A stretch of 64,000 nt of DNA from Acidobacteria bacterium UBA2161 (GTDB lineage: Bacteria; Acidobacteriota; Vicinamibacteria; Vicinamibacterales; UBA823). Numbering within the stretch: the stretch's first letter is position 1; every line of letters starts with the position of its first letter. The notes beneath the pieces are model-generated. The model was not told the DNA's origin and ran no database searches. It was given only the letters and a program-made list of their open reading frames with translations. The position numbers and the translations under genes are program-made. The stretch covers positions 277,518 through 341,517 of the forward strand of contig DCWN01000017.1 in NCBI GenBank assembly GCA_002328835.1. Reading direction: 5' to 3'. Of this stretch, positions 44,213 to 53,872 are shown piece after piece.

Positions 44213-45013
44213 TCACATGGATTCGAGCACTCGGACCAGCCGACCGAGAAAGTCCAGCACCCCGCCCGGACTACGCAGCGAGAACTGCGCGGCGGTCGGC
44301 CGGTCGTCGTCCGTCACCACGATACCGACACCGAGGCTGTCGCGCGCCAGCATCTCGAACACGGTTTCGTCGGTCAGATCGTCGCCGATATGCAGCGGCG
44401 TCCCGTGCGCCGCCGGCCACCGATCCAGCAGCCACCGGATTGCCCGGCCCTTGTCCCACTCGGTTGCCGGCCTCAACTCGAAGACCGCCTTGCCCGAGGC
44501 CAGGACGAGTTCGGGCCGCGCCGCCAGGACCTCCCGCACGGCACGTTCGACCTCCTCGCGATGGTCGCGCGCCCGCCGATAGTGGGCGGCGATGCAGAAT
44601 CGCTTCCGCTCGACGGCGGCGCCGGAAATTCCCGCCAGGCGATCGCGCAGCATCGCCTCGGCGGACTCCAGCGACTCGAGATGCTCCGCGCCGACCTCGT
44701 GTCGCACGGCCGCCTGAGGCGGCCCGGAGATGTCGAAGCCGTGGCTGCCGACATATCCGAGCCCGGGCAGACCGACCAGTTCCTCGACGACGGTCCGGTC
44801 TCGTCCACTGACGATCGTGACCGGACAGAGGGCGGCAACGGATCGCACGACATCACGGCTCGCCGCCGCGAGGATTGCCTCCTCGGGCCGCGCCACGATC
44901 GGCGTCAGCGTGCCGTCGTAATCGAGGAAGAGTACGGGGGCGACGCCGCGCAGCCGCTCGACGACCGCGTCCCACGCGTCGAGCGCCGAGGGAAGCGAGC
45001 CGGCCGTCGTCAT
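44213..45013 (-). CDS. otsB: Trehalose-6-phosphate phosphatase
   Basis: The 266-residue HAD-superfamily protein has the nucleophile motif FLDYDGTLTP (D31, D33), VSGRDR, the substrate-specificity block GSHGFDISG, and a final HIGDDLTDETVFE. These define OtsB, which dephosphorylates trehalose 6-phosphate for osmoprotection. The matching synthase otsA is not in the window. Its ATG overlaps the stop of the CNNM gene by 4 bp (ATGA), so the two are coupled. Confidence 0.88.
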   Translation of the reverse strand: MTTAGSLPSALDAWDAVVERLRGVAPVLFLDYDGTLTPIVARPEEAILAAASRDVVRSVAALCPVTIVSGRDRTVVEELVGLPGLGYVGSHGFDISGPPQAAVRHEVGAEHLESLESAEAMLRDRLAGISGAAVERKRFCIAAHYRRARDHREEVERAVREVLAARPELVLASGKAVFELRPATEWDKGRAIRWLLDRWPAAHGTPLHIGDDLTDETVFEMLARDSLGVGIVVTDDDRPTAAQFSLRSPGGVLDFLGRLVRVLESM

Positions 45014-46062
45014 CGCAGGCGCTCGCTACGAATGCTGCGGCGGCGCGCTCGGCTGAGGAGCCGGCCGAGCATCTGATCGTCGTCCTCGTCGAAGACATCG
45101 CCGAAGACCTCTTCGATGATGTCCTCCAACGTCACGACGCCGTCGGGAGACCCGCCCGTCCCGTAGACGATCGCCAAGTGGCTCCGGCGCTCCTGCATGG
45201 TGCGAAGCACCTTCAGCAGCGGGTCGCCGCGGCGGGCGGTGAGCGCCGGCCGCACCAGGGTCGGCCAGTCGTCCTCGCCGGCCAGTCGAAATCCCATGAA
45301 CTCCTTCGTGTGAAGCAACCCGGTGACCGCACCGTGTTCGTCGTAGACCGGCAGCCGCGTGTGACCCGACTTGACCACGACGGACATCACTTCTTCGGCC
45401 GACTGCGCCGTTCTCACAAACGTGACGTTCTCCCACGGCAGCGCGATATCGCCGACGCTCTTGGCTTCGATGTTCACCAGATTGATGATGTACCGCTCGT
45501 GGGCATCCGAGAGGTCCTCCCCCGCGCCGTCCGCATCGGCCGTCGCCGCGGCGTGCGCGGCACCGAACAGGCGCATGACCATCTTCGTGGACCACTCCAG
45601 GGAGGTCACGGCCGGGGACAGCAGCCGATCGAGCGTCGTCAGCCAGAATGCACCACTCAGGCCGATGCGGTGCGCGTGTCTCAACGCCATCGCCTTCGGC
45701 GCGATCTCGCCGACAACAACCGTCAGATACGTCAACGGGGCGACGACGATCGCGAGCGCCACGAAGTCGGCCCATGCATGGCTCAAGCCCCACTGGCGCT
45801 CGAACACCGGCCGCAGGGTCTCACTCGCGCCCGCGCCGCCGACCGCTCCGGAAATCAACCCGACCGTCGTGATGCCGAGCTGGACGACCGAGAGCGTCCG
45901 CTCCGGGCGTTCGCGCAGCGCGAGCAGGCGCGAGGCGCCGGGAAACCCGGCGTTCGCCATCGCACGGATCTCCGGCCGACCGACCGACACGAACGCCGTC
46001 TCGGTGGCCGAGAGCAGGGCATTCAGCAGCAGACAGAGCGTGATGATGGTGATTTCCGCCAT
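45010..46062 (-). CDS. CNNM/CorC-type (hemolysin-family) ion transporter
   Basis: The 350-residue protein has an N-terminal DUF21 membrane domain of four helices (about 1-145, starting ITIITLCLLLNALLSATETAFVS). Two CBS domains follow (about 205-325, ending GVVTLEDIIEEVFGDVFDE). Proteins of this type move or sense Mg2+, Co2+ or Na+. The C-terminal CorC-HlyC domain found in longer members is missing; after the CBS pair there are only ~25 residues. GAGGACCCC sits before the ATG. It is the first gene of a two-gene unit with otsB. Confidence 0.85.
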   Translation of the reverse strand: MAEITIITLCLLLNALLSATETAFVSVGRPEIRAMANAGFPGASRLLALRERPERTLSVVQLGITTVGLISGAVGGAGASETLRPVFERQWGLSHAWADFVALAIVVAPLTYLTVVVGEIAPKAMALRHAHRIGLSGAFWLTTLDRLLSPAVTSLEWSTKMVMRLFGAAHAAATADADGAGEDLSDAHERYIINLVNIEAKSVGDIALPWENVTFVRTAQSAEEVMSVVVKSGHTRLPVYDEHGAVTGLLHTKEFMGFRLAGEDDWPTLVRPALTARRGDPLLKVLRTMQERRSHLAIVYGTGGSPDGVVTLEDIIEEVFGDVFDEDDDQMLGRLLSRARRRSIRSERLR

Positions 46063-46276
46063 GGGGTCCTCGCCCGTCCGACCGCCGCGGCATCGGGGGC
46101 GCTCAAGATTTCAACGGAAGTGCGAAGAATTTCGCGGCTCCAGCCATCATAGCGCAGCCCCGACCTGGGAACCGGCGCCCGGACGGCCCTCGAAAAGCGG
46201 CATTGGCGTTGCTTGGTAGTTCGGTGAGCGGCATCGGCGCCGGTACGTCGAATCCACGGCGCCAAGAGGAGGTTCG

Positions 46277-47188
46277 ATGATCTCGATTGGTCGGATTCTC
46301 TGTCCCGTCGATTTCTCGGAGTTTTCACGCCATGCGGTCCGATACGCGGCTCGGCTCGCCGAATGGTACGAGTCAGAAGTCGACCTCGTGCACGTGTTCG
46401 CTTCAATTGCGCCGCCGGCCGTCATGGCCGAGTATCCGTCCACGGTCAGCCTCACCACCGTCGATCGGCAGCACCTCGTCGACGAAGTCCAGCGAATGGC
46501 CCAACCGCTTGCCGATGCGGGCGTGAACTTCACCACGACGGTCGAGGATGGCGACACGGTTGAACGGATTCTTCATCACGCCAAGACGCGCAACTGCGAC
46601 CTGATCGTCATGGGCACACACGGCAGCGGCGGCTTCGAACGCCTGCTGCTCGGCTCGATCAGCGAGAAGGTGCTGCGCAAAGCGCCGTGCCCCGTGTTGA
46701 CCATTCCGCCGCACGATGCCACCGAGCCGGCACCGAAGACGATCGTCTTCAAGAACATCCTCTGCCCCGTGGACTTTTTGACGCCGTCGATGCACGCCCT
46801 CACCCAGGCGCTATCGCTGGCCGAGGAGGCAGACGGCAAGCTGACGGCGGTGCATGTCCTCGAGTGGTTCACCGATCCCGAACCTCGCGAGTACGAGCAG
46901 ACGAGCGTGCCGGAGTATCGCCGGCTCGTGGAGAGCGACGCGCGTGCGCGTCTGGCGAAGGCGATTCCCGACGAAGCGCGCCAGTGGTGCGAGGCCGACG
47001 AGGTGCTGACGTCGGGTAGTCCGCATCGCGAAATCCTTCGCCTGGCCGAGGCGCAGTCCGCCGACATCATCGTGATGGGGATTCACGGACGGGGAGCGGT
47101 CGACCTGATGGTGTTCGGGTCGGTCACGAACCACGTCGTACGGGCGGCCACGTGCCCGGTGCTGACGGTACCGACCGCAGAGTCATGA
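46277..47188 (+). CDS. Tandem universal stress protein
   Basis: The 303-residue protein is two UspA domains in one chain. Each ends with the ATP-binding signature: VMGTHGSGGFERLLLGSIS (about 110-130) and VMGIHGRGAVDLMVFGSVT (about 265-283). Both domains start with RILCPVDFS-like strands. It has an AGGAGG site five bases before ATG. ATP-binding tandem Usps act in stress, anoxia or stationary-phase responses. The hemerythrin and Crp-family genes nearby suggest an oxygen- or redox-linked setting. Confidence 0.9.
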   Translation: MISIGRILCPVDFSEFSRHAVRYAARLAEWYESEVDLVHVFASIAPPAVMAEYPSTVSLTTVDRQHLVDEVQRMAQPLADAGVNFTTTVEDGDTVERILHHAKTRNCDLIVMGTHGSGGFERLLLGSISEKVLRKAPCPVLTIPPHDATEPAPKTIVFKNILCPVDFLTPSMHALTQALSLAEEADGKLTAVHVLEWFTDPEPREYEQTSVPEYRRLVESDARARLAKAIPDEARQWCEADEVLTSGSPHREILRLAEAQSADIIVMGIHGRGAVDLMVFGSVTNHVVRAATCPVLTVPTAES

Positions 47189-47262
47189 TCGAACCGGGTC
47201 GCGCTCAGCCCCGTGAAGCGGACAACGGCCGTGACCGCGCGCACCGCCCGGCGGCGAACGTC

Positions 47263-47679
47263 TCAGCCCGTCGAGCACGAACGACGCACCGGTGTGCCGC
47301 GCAGTCTCGGAATCGACTGATAGAACACGCGGTCGTCGCGCGTGATGTGTGCGCGCAGCCGCGTGAGGAGCGCATCGGCCAGGGGACCGAGATCCGGGGA
47401 GTCGGGGTGCGAGTCGTACAGCGATCCCAGCAGGTCGAGGTCGTCAGCCAACCGGGCGTGCTCGATGGCGAGCTGGGTCACGGTCGCCGGCTCGAGCAAC
47501 GTGTCTGATGCGTGAAGCCAGTGCTCCTCCAGCACGCCGTGAAAGACCACTGCCGCGCCAATATCGAGAACCGCGGCAGGCGGCGGGCTGGCGGCCAGCC
47601 ATTCGATGCGGCGCCGCAGGCCGTCGTGGGCGACGGCCAGCCGCTCGAGCAGCTGCCGGTCGGTCGTCCCGGTAGGCAT
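47263..47679 (-). CDS. Hemerythrin-like (HHE) protein
   Basis: The 138-residue four-helix protein has the spaced ligands of a di-iron hemerythrin: H18 (VAHDGLRR), H47 and E51 with H53 (VFHGVLEEHW), EHARL and a C-terminal LRAHITRDDRVFY. It would bind O2 or NO or serve as an iron/redox sensor in the cytosol. It follows the Crp-family regulator on the same strand after 61 bp, a common pairing in nitrogen-oxide or low-oxygen control loci. Confidence 0.75.
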   Translation of the reverse strand: MPTGTTDRQLLERLAVAHDGLRRRIEWLAASPPPAAVLDIGAAVVFHGVLEEHWLHASDTLLEPATVTQLAIEHARLADDLDLLGSLYDSHPDSPDLGPLADALLTRLRAHITRDDRVFYQSIPRLRGTPVRRSCSTG

Positions 47680-47740
47680 GGCGGCAGCTTAGAATTTGGG
47701 GCCACACACACCTATGATCCAGGTCATCTGGGCGCGATGG

Positions 47741-48430
47741 TCAGTTCAGGGACAGCATTTCGAGCGCCTTTCGGTCGGTTAGCACGAAACCGTCCTTCTC
47801 GGTCCGGACGATCTCGTCCTTACCCCAGCGACTCATGATCCGGATGCACGTCTCGATGGTCGTCCCCGTCATGTCCGCCAGTTCCTGGCGCGACAACGCG
47901 AGCGGCACGAACGTGCCACCCCGTGCGGACGAGCCCAGATCGTCCCCCAACTTGAGGAACAGCCGGGCCAGCCTCGGCTCGACTCGGCCTCCACTCAACT
48001 CGGCGATCCGATTCGCCAGCTCCACGAGCCGATGCGTGAAGCCGAGGAGCAGTCCCCGCACGAGGGACGGATGGGTCTCGAGCAGCCGAAAGAACTCGTC
48101 GCGAGGAATCAGCAGACACGTGGTCTCCTCGAGCGCAACCGCCGACGCCGGGTAGGGTCGCGACTCGTAGACCGCCACCGCACCGAACGGATCGCCGACA
48201 CCGAAAATCTCCAGGATGACGTCCTTGCCTGACGGGGTCATCTTGAAGATCTTCACCCGGCCCGCGGCGATCGTGTAGAAGAAATCGGATGGGGCCCCCT
48301 CCTCGAAGATCTGCTCGCCACGCTCGTAGCTCCGAACCCTGGAGACCCCCGCCAGGCGCTCCTGATCCTCCGCACCGAGTCGCCAGTAGACCGGCATCGC
48401 CCGGAGTAGTTCTGCGCTCGTCTGCTGCAC
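47741..48430 (-). CDS. Crp/Fnr-family transcription regulator
   Basis: The 229-residue protein starts at GTG. It has a cNMP-type beta-roll (about 25-120: YERGEQIFEEGAPSDFFYTIAAGRVKI, GVGDPFGAVAVYE), a long dimer helix and a winged HTH (LSRQELADMTGTTIETCIRIM). The N-terminal cysteines of oxygen-sensing Fnr are absent, so it is not a 4Fe-4S sensor; a Dnr/NnrR-like NO-heme sensor or a cAMP sensor are both possible. Neighbouring hemerythrin, Usp and the damaged nitrate-reductase locus favour control of nitrogen-oxide or low-oxygen genes. Confidence 0.85.
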   Translation of the reverse strand: MQQTSAELLRAMPVYWRLGAEDQERLAGVSRVRSYERGEQIFEEGAPSDFFYTIAAGRVKIFKMTPSGKDVILEIFGVGDPFGAVAVYESRPYPASAVALEETTCLLIPRDEFFRLLETHPSLVRGLLLGFTHRLVELANRIAELSGGRVEPRLARLFLKLGDDLGSSARGGTFVPLALSRQELADMTGTTIETCIRIMSRWGKDEIVRTEKDGFVLTDRKALEMLSLN

Positions 48431-48522
48431 GGCGGCATCATACTGGATTCCCGACCGACCGGATGCTCGGCGTCATACACCAGCGTGATCTCCCGGATGC
48501 ATACTGATACGAGGTGACTCAT

Positions 48523-50025
48523 ATGCTGTCTTCATCATCCCTGAACCTGTCATTCATCGCGCTCGTCGCTCTACCGATCGCACTACTGCCGGACCCCCTG
48601 GTCGCCCAGCCGACGAACACGTCGTCGACTTCTGACGCGTCGCCGGCCCAGGCCGCCGCGCCCGCGCCCTCCACAACCTCCGCCTACGTCCGCAACTGGA
48701 CGCGCGTCGAAGGCTGGGATTACTTCGCGCCGAAACCCGAGGGCGGGGATCCGACCTACGCGCACATCTCGAACCGCCTCCAGGTCGGTGTCGAGCATCG
48801 CAGCCGACGATTCGACGTCACCGGCACGCTGCAGTACGTCCAGTTCGGCGGTTTGCCGAGTAGTTCGGGTGGGCCCGGGCCGTACGGGACCGGCGCCGCC
48901 TACTTCGGTCATAGCGGTGATACGTCGAGCAACCAGGTGTACCTGCGCTACCTCAATGTCCGGCTGAAGGACCTCGGGCCGGTCAGCCTGCAGGTGGGCC
49001 GGATGGGCTACACCGGCGGCACCGAATCACCGTCGGGCAACGGCAAGATCGACGCAGTCAAGAACATGCGCCTCGCCTCACGCATCATCGGCGAGTTCGA
49101 GTGGTCGATCTACCAGCGAGGCTACGACGGCGTCCGCGCCGACATCGATCAGCCGGCCTGGCACGCCACGGCGATTGCGTTCCGGCCGACGCAGGGCGGA
49201 TTCGAGGAACAGGCGGGCACGCACATGTCCGACCTCGATCTGTTCGGCGTCAACGTCAGCGCCAAGCCCGACGCCGTCCTCCCCAACTCCGAGGTGCAGC
49301 TGTTCGCCTATCGCTACGACGATCGCCGGGAGGTGACCGGCCGCCCCGACAACTCGGGCCGGTCCGCCACCCGCGTCGACGTGAAGGTCAACACTTTTGG
49401 CGGCGCCCTGATCGGCGCCTACCCCACCTCGGCAGGCGAGATCGACACGTTGCTCTGGCTGACCGGGCAGACCGGCTCCTGGTACGGCCAGGATCACGGC
49501 GCGCTCGCAGTGGCGGCCGAGGCGGGCTATCAGTGGAACGAGGCGCCGTGGCGGCCCTGGCTCCGCGGCGGCGTCTTCCGCGGAACGGGCGACGACGATC
49601 TGGGCGACAATCGCCACGGGACCTTCTTCCAGATGCTGCCGACCGTCCGCAAGTACTCGTTGTCGGCCAGCTACAACCTGATGAACTCGACCGACGTCTT
49701 CGCCCAGGTGGTCCTGAGGCCGACACCACCGCTCAACATCCGGCTCGACGTCCATCGGATCACGCTGACCGAGGGCGCCGATCGCTGGTACTTCGGCAGC
49801 GGCGCCACCCAGAACATGGGCACGATCTTCGGTTTCGGCGCCCGGCCGTCGGGTGGCGAGACCGACTTCGGCACGGTCGTGGAAGGCTCGGCCGGCTACA
49901 CGATCAACCCGCACTGGTCGATCAACGGCTACGTCGGCCTCATCAAGGGCGGCGCCGTCGTCGCGGAATCGTTCGACGGCGACAACCTGACGTTCGCGTA
50001 TTTCGAGCAGGTCCTGCGCTTCTGA
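48523..50025 (+). CDS. Outer-membrane porin-like protein, alginate-export (AlgE) type
   Basis: ATG 48523 has GAGGTG six bases upstream; GTG 48514, which overlaps that site, is less likely. The 500-residue product has a signal (FIALVALPIALLPDPLVAQ), a Ser/Thr/Ala-rich spacer, and a beta-barrel from about 55 on. The barrel shows paired strands (NRLQVGVEHRSRRFDVTGTLQYVQF) and YLRYLNVRLKDLGPVSLQVGRMGY, as in the alginate-export family. It ends with a Phe (FEQVLRF), the assembly signal. Likely a substrate channel; the solute is unknown. It is divergent from the Crp-family gene, which may regulate it. Confidence 0.72.
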   Translation: MLSSSSLNLSFIALVALPIALLPDPLVAQPTNTSSTSDASPAQAAAPAPSTTSAYVRNWTRVEGWDYFAPKPEGGDPTYAHISNRLQVGVEHRSRRFDVTGTLQYVQFGGLPSSSGGPGPYGTGAAYFGHSGDTSSNQVYLRYLNVRLKDLGPVSLQVGRMGYTGGTESPSGNGKIDAVKNMRLASRIIGEFEWSIYQRGYDGVRADIDQPAWHATAIAFRPTQGGFEEQAGTHMSDLDLFGVNVSAKPDAVLPNSEVQLFAYRYDDRREVTGRPDNSGRSATRVDVKVNTFGGALIGAYPTSAGEIDTLLWLTGQTGSWYGQDHGALAVAAEAGYQWNEAPWRPWLRGGVFRGTGDDDLGDNRHGTFFQMLPTVRKYSLSASYNLMNSTDVFAQVVLRPTPPLNIRLDVHRITLTEGADRWYFGSGATQNMGTIFGFGARPSGGETDFGTVVEGSAGYTINPHWSINGYVGLIKGGAVVAESFDGDNLTFAYFEQVLRF

Positions 50026-50161
50026 GGCAGGCCGCCGGCGGGTGGCGCCGGACCGGGGGCCCCCGCGGGCGCGGAGGCCAAGCCCGAGGCCAGGGCCGAT
50101 GGGCGCAGGTTGAGCACCCGTGGGGGAAGGCCGGTGACAGGACCCGCCAAGGGGGGGTGCG
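50026..50161. repeat. Dispersed element family B, copy B2, between convergent genes
   Basis: The core 50035-50147 repeats 12272-12366 with about 18 extra bases in the middle. As in B1, it separates two genes that end towards each other and is followed by ACCCGC. The extra bases (CCGAGGCCAGGGCC region) look like a small internal duplication. Confidence 0.75.
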
Positions 50162-52429
50162 CTAGAACCGGAACAGCCGCGTGAACTTCACGACGAAGCC
50201 GCGGTTCTGCAGCATCGGGAAGCCGCGCTCGTCGGTGTTCCGACCCTCGGTGTAGACGACGAACAGATCGCTGCCAGGCTGGTACTCCCACCTGAACCTG
50301 ATGTTCGTGCCGAACGAGTCGGAGCCCGAGTTGTACTGCAGCAGCGCCGAGAAGAACGACCGCGGCGAAATGGTGTAGTTGAAGCGCCCGCTGACCAGCT
50401 TCGAGACGAAGCTGCCCTGCGGCAGATCGATCCAGTCGATCGCGATCCGAGGCTCGATCGAGACAACCGGCGAGAGTTCGACCCGCCCGAAGTACCGGGC
50501 CTGCGTCCGCGTGCCCCCGAAGAAGCTGCCTTGAATGAACCCGAGCCAGCCGTTGATCGGGCGCTGCGGCCCGAGATTGTAGTTGCTGAGAAACGAGTCG
50601 GACGAATAGGGCCCGACCGGCAGCACGATGCCGTCGGCAACCTCGAACGGCTCCGACAGGAACTCGAAGTCCCGCTCGTACCAAAGCCACCACTCGTCGC
50701 CGCGCTGGAACTCCGCGGCCCAGAAATAGCGAAGTTCGCGCGACTCGAGTTGCCCGTCCATCGTCTCGATGTAGTCGAAGCTCAGTTCGTTCCGGAACTT
50801 CCGGACTGACGGCATGTCGGGTCGCGGTGTGAATTGCACCTGCATGTAGTTGCGCCGAAAGTTCCGCCGGCGCAGGAAGCCGACCTCTGGGTTGAAGCCC
50901 TCCCCGACCACGAGGTGCTCGTACTCGACCCCGTAGCGGTCGCCCAGATTCTCGAGCCGCCCCCGATAGCTGTAGTCCCGGCCGTCGCGGCCGTCGGTCT
51001 GGCTGCGGGCCCAGTATCCGGTGATGCTCAAGTTCTGGAAGAACGCAAGGCTGGCATCGGTGCCGAAGACCTGATTCGATCCGCCGCCGTCGAGTCCGAC
51101 CGAACGGTGGGTGCCGATGATGCCGATCGTGCTCCGCCGGAACACATCCCTCCGGATCCGCACGACGGAGAAGTTCGTCGACTCGACGCCGAGGTCGGCC
51201 TCGTCGCCGGTCTGGATGGCCAGCGCCCCAACCGTGTACTTCCCAGCGCGCCCGGTCACCCGACCGCCGACGTTGAGCGGAATCTCGTGCCCATCGTCGA
51301 GGCCGATCCGGCGGCTGAAGAAGACGACCGGGGCGTTGCTGGGCCGCCCCCAGATGACGCGCTCGGGGCCGCCGAACTCGAAGAGCCCCTGCCCCTCCAG
51401 GAAGAACTCCCTCTTCTCGGGAAAGAAGAGATTGAATCGCGTCAGGTTCACCTGTTCGTCGTCGGCCTCGACCTGGGCGAAGTCGGTGTTGTACGTGAAA
51501 TCGGCCGTCAGGCCCTTCGTCAGGTTGTACTTGGCATCGAGCCCGCCCTCGGCGTCGAAGTCATTGGTCAGGTCGGGTGTCACGGTGGCATCGGTCGAGA
51601 CCGACGAGATACCGTACGGCTTGATCTCGAGCGTGCGCGAACCCGTCTGCAGCCGCAGGTCGACGAGCGTCCCGGCCGACGACATCCGGTAGATCCCTTC
51701 CTCACCGTACGACGCCGGGACCGGATTGACGAACGAGTGCTCGTTCTTCCACCTGACGAAGCGGTGCAGGTTGATTCCCCACACCTGGTCGCCCTGGCCG
51801 CGAAAGCGGAGCGACTTGAACGGGATGACCATCTCGAGAGTCCAGCCGTTCTCGAATTCGCCGGTCCGGACGTCCCAGACGGTGTTCCAGTCGAAGTTGG
51901 CGTTGCGCTCGTCGGTAATCAAGCCGTCTCGGAGCGCGCCCAGCGCGTTGGTCTGGAAGAAGAAGCCGTTGCGACGGTCGTGAAACGTGTCGAGCACGAC
52001 CGCGAAGCTCTCGTTGTCACGGATGTTCCGGTGGTCGCGGCGCAGCTCGTTGGCCACCATCCGCTCGGGTGAGCTGTCCCAGAGCCTGGCCGAGACGTAG
52101 AGATTGTCGTCGTCGTAGAGGATCCACGCCTCGGTCGGCTCCGTCGCGGCCGCGCCTTCGATCGGCTCCTGCTGCACGAAGTCGCCGGCCGGCTCGATCT
52201 CTTCGTAGGTCGGTTCGTCGAGCCGACCGTCGACGACCAGCCCCTCGGCCACGGGAATGGCGCGCAGCGTGACGTTGCCCGCCGCGTCTCGCTGCACGAG
52301 GCTCAGCGGCGGCGCCGGGCTCGACGCCACAGCACGGCTCCCCTGACCCGAGGCCTGCGCCAGCGTCGGCGTGCCCAGCGCGACGAGCAGCAAGGCCGGC
52401 GCGAGTGCCGAGGTCAATCTCACGTGCAC
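50162..52429 (-). CDS. DUF5916 outer-membrane protein with family-9 carbohydrate-binding-like head
   Basis: The frame is open to 52726, but its first 99 codons are low-complexity and signal-free. I start at GTG 52429 (52423 is equal), which gives a signal (ALAPALLLVALGTPTLAQA) and 755 residues. Residues about 60-240 look like a CBM9-type sandwich (GRLDEPTYEEIEPAGDFVQQEP, NESFAVVLDTFHDRRNG, MVIPFKSLRF). The rest is a DUF5916 beta-barrel ending in KFTRLFRF. FFPEKREFFLEGQGLFEFG is a family hallmark. A surface-located role in polymer binding or uptake is inferred. No Shine-Dalgarno is visible. Confidence 0.75.
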   Translation of the reverse strand: MHVRLTSALAPALLLVALGTPTLAQASGQGSRAVASSPAPPLSLVQRDAAGNVTLRAIPVAEGLVVDGRLDEPTYEEIEPAGDFVQQEPIEGAAATEPTEAWILYDDDNLYVSARLWDSSPERMVANELRRDHRNIRDNESFAVVLDTFHDRRNGFFFQTNALGALRDGLITDERNANFDWNTVWDVRTGEFENGWTLEMVIPFKSLRFRGQGDQVWGINLHRFVRWKNEHSFVNPVPASYGEEGIYRMSSAGTLVDLRLQTGSRTLEIKPYGISSVSTDATVTPDLTNDFDAEGGLDAKYNLTKGLTADFTYNTDFAQVEADDEQVNLTRFNLFFPEKREFFLEGQGLFEFGGPERVIWGRPSNAPVVFFSRRIGLDDGHEIPLNVGGRVTGRAGKYTVGALAIQTGDEADLGVESTNFSVVRIRRDVFRRSTIGIIGTHRSVGLDGGGSNQVFGTDASLAFFQNLSITGYWARSQTDGRDGRDYSYRGRLENLGDRYGVEYEHLVVGEGFNPEVGFLRRRNFRRNYMQVQFTPRPDMPSVRKFRNELSFDYIETMDGQLESRELRYFWAAEFQRGDEWWLWYERDFEFLSEPFEVADGIVLPVGPYSSDSFLSNYNLGPQRPINGWLGFIQGSFFGGTRTQARYFGRVELSPVVSIEPRIAIDWIDLPQGSFVSKLVSGRFNYTISPRSFFSALLQYNSGSDSFGTNIRFRWEYQPGSDLFVVYTEGRNTDERGFPMLQNRGFVVKFTRLFRF

Positions 52430-52652
52430 GATTCGATCGATGTTATCGGAATATTCCCCGCTATTCCGGAGAATTCCCAGACTCAGAGGCCCGTTTCGCG
52501 GCACGACGCGACGCGTCGGCGCCGGAACTCGCGCCGTCCGCGGGCATCGATCGCGAGCTGACTGCCCGACCGACCCGGCACGTAGCTTGCCTAAGAACGT
52601 CACCGTGCGTGTCACGTCGGGTCGTGTGGACCATCTTCCGGAGGGTGACTCG
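52430..52652. promoter_or_regulatory. Divergent region with palindromic AT-richer site
   Basis: Between the DUF5916 and cytochrome genes, the 52449-52476 stretch carries GGAATATTCC (perfect palindrome, 52448-52457) and GAATTC, with repeated GGAAT half-sites in both directions. It is a candidate operator or promoter for the leftward gene. The rest shows no gene. Confidence 0.35.
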
Positions 52653-53540
52653 GTGCCGGACGAGAGATTCGAGGCGCGTCGGACGTCCGGGTGGCGGGTT
52701 TGGCCGGTCGCCGCCGCGGTCGTCATTTTGCTGTTCGGCCTCGCCGAGCGCGCTGCCGCGCAGGATGCCGTGTCCTACTTCCGTCAGAACTGCGTCAGCT
52801 GCCACACGATCGGCGGCGGCCGCCTCACCGGTCCCGACCTGAGGGATGTGGAGAGCCGCCAGGAGCGCGACTACCTGACGCGCTTCCTGATGAACCCGCA
52901 GGTAATGCTCGACGCGGGGGACCCCTACGCGCAGGCGATGCTCGAGCAAGCGCGCGGCGTCGTCATGCCGTTGCCGCCGGGGATCACGCCCGACATGGCC
53001 GAAGCGCTGCTCGACCTGATCGCGGCCGAGTCCGAGCTCGAGGAGTCGCAGTTCGTCGGGCTCCAGCTCAGCGACCGGCCGCTGACCCCTGAGGACATCG
53101 TCGTCGGCCGAGCGCTGTTCCTCGGCACCCGCCCACTCCTGGGCGGCGGCGCCGCCTGCGTGGCGTGTCACAGCGTGAACAGCATGACGGGCCTGGGCGG
53201 TGGGCGCCTCGGGCCAGAACTATCGAAGGTCTACGAACGGCTGCAGGGGCGCACGGCGCTCGGCACCTGGCTGTCCGCACCGCCCACCGTCACGATGCAG
53301 CCGGTCTTCCGCGAGCACCCGATCGCCGCCGACGAGATCCTGCCGCTGGTCGCGTTCTTCGAGGAAGCAGCCCGGGCCGGCGGCGAGGACACCGCGCAGG
53401 CGTCGGTCGGCTTCCTCCTACTCGGTCTCGGCGGCACCGTCGCCGGCCTGGTCGCGTTCGACCTGCTGTGGCGGCGACGTTTCCGCGCCGTCCGCCGGCC
53501 GCTCGTGCACGGTCACCACCCCGAAGGAGCCCGGTCATGA
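52653..53540 (+). CDS. Di-heme cytochrome c of a nitrate reductase/oxidoreductase locus
   Basis: GTG 52653 is preceded by GGAGG eight bases away; the longer frame upstream is not used. The 295-residue protein has a signal or anchor (VAAAVVILLFGLAERAAAQ) and two heme motifs: CVSCH (about 49) and CVACH (about 169). A C-terminal membrane helix (FLLLGLGGTVAGLVAFDLLW) closes it. Its stop overlaps the ATG of the NarG fragment (ATGA), so it belongs to that operon and probably passed electrons to or from the membrane-bound complex. With NarG destroyed it is likely an orphan. Confidence 0.8.
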   Translation: MPDERFEARRTSGWRVWPVAAAVVILLFGLAERAAAQDAVSYFRQNCVSCHTIGGGRLTGPDLRDVESRQERDYLTRFLMNPQVMLDAGDPYAQAMLEQARGVVMPLPPGITPDMAEALLDLIAAESELEESQFVGLQLSDRPLTPEDIVVGRALFLGTRPLLGGGAACVACHSVNSMTGLGGGRLGPELSKVYERLQGRTALGTWLSAPPTVTMQPVFREHPIAADEILPLVAFFEEAARAGGEDTAQASVGFLLLGLGGTVAGLVAFDLLWRRRFRAVRRPLVHGHHPEGARS

Positions 53541-53872
53541 GGAACGGCCGCATCCACTGGATCAAGGACGAGAGCAACCCCGAGCTGCGCCAGTGGGAGG
53601 AGTTCTATCGGAACCGCTGGCAGCACGACAAGATCGTGCGAAGCACCCACGGCGTCAACTGCACCGGCAGCTGCACCTGGCAGATCTACGTGAAGAACGG
53701 CATCGTCACGTGGGAAATGCAGGGGCTCGACTACCCATCGCTCGAGGCCGGCCTCCCGCCCTACGAGCCCCGCGGCTGCCAGCGCGGCATCTCCTACTCC
53801 TGGTACCTCTACAGCCCGCTGCGCGTGAAGTACCCGACGGACTTCCGGACGGTGACATCCTCGAGACGTTGA
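53537..53872 (+). pseudogene. Truncated NarG/NxrA (nitrate reductase alpha), first 100 codons
   Basis: The product matches the N-terminus of membrane-bound nitrate reductase alpha subunits closely: RWQHDKIVRSTHGVNCTGSC (iron-sulfur site FS0, His37 and Cys residues), IYVKNGIVTWE, EPRGCQRGISYSWYLYSPL and RVKYP at 96-100. Homology stops after nucleotide 53836; the frame then reads TDFRTVTSSRR and hits TGA at 53870. The full protein has some 1,200 residues, so the molybdenum-binding parts are gone and no narH, narJ or narI follows. It starts at ATG 53537 inside the cytochrome stop. The downstream sequence is a DinB gene in another frame. Confidence 0.88.

Noticed and set aside
48480..48522. An Fnr/Crp binding site between the Crp-family gene and the porin gene
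   Set aside because: The best dyad (TGATC...GGATGCA) matches TTGAT-N4-ATCAA poorly; it is not listed as a site.
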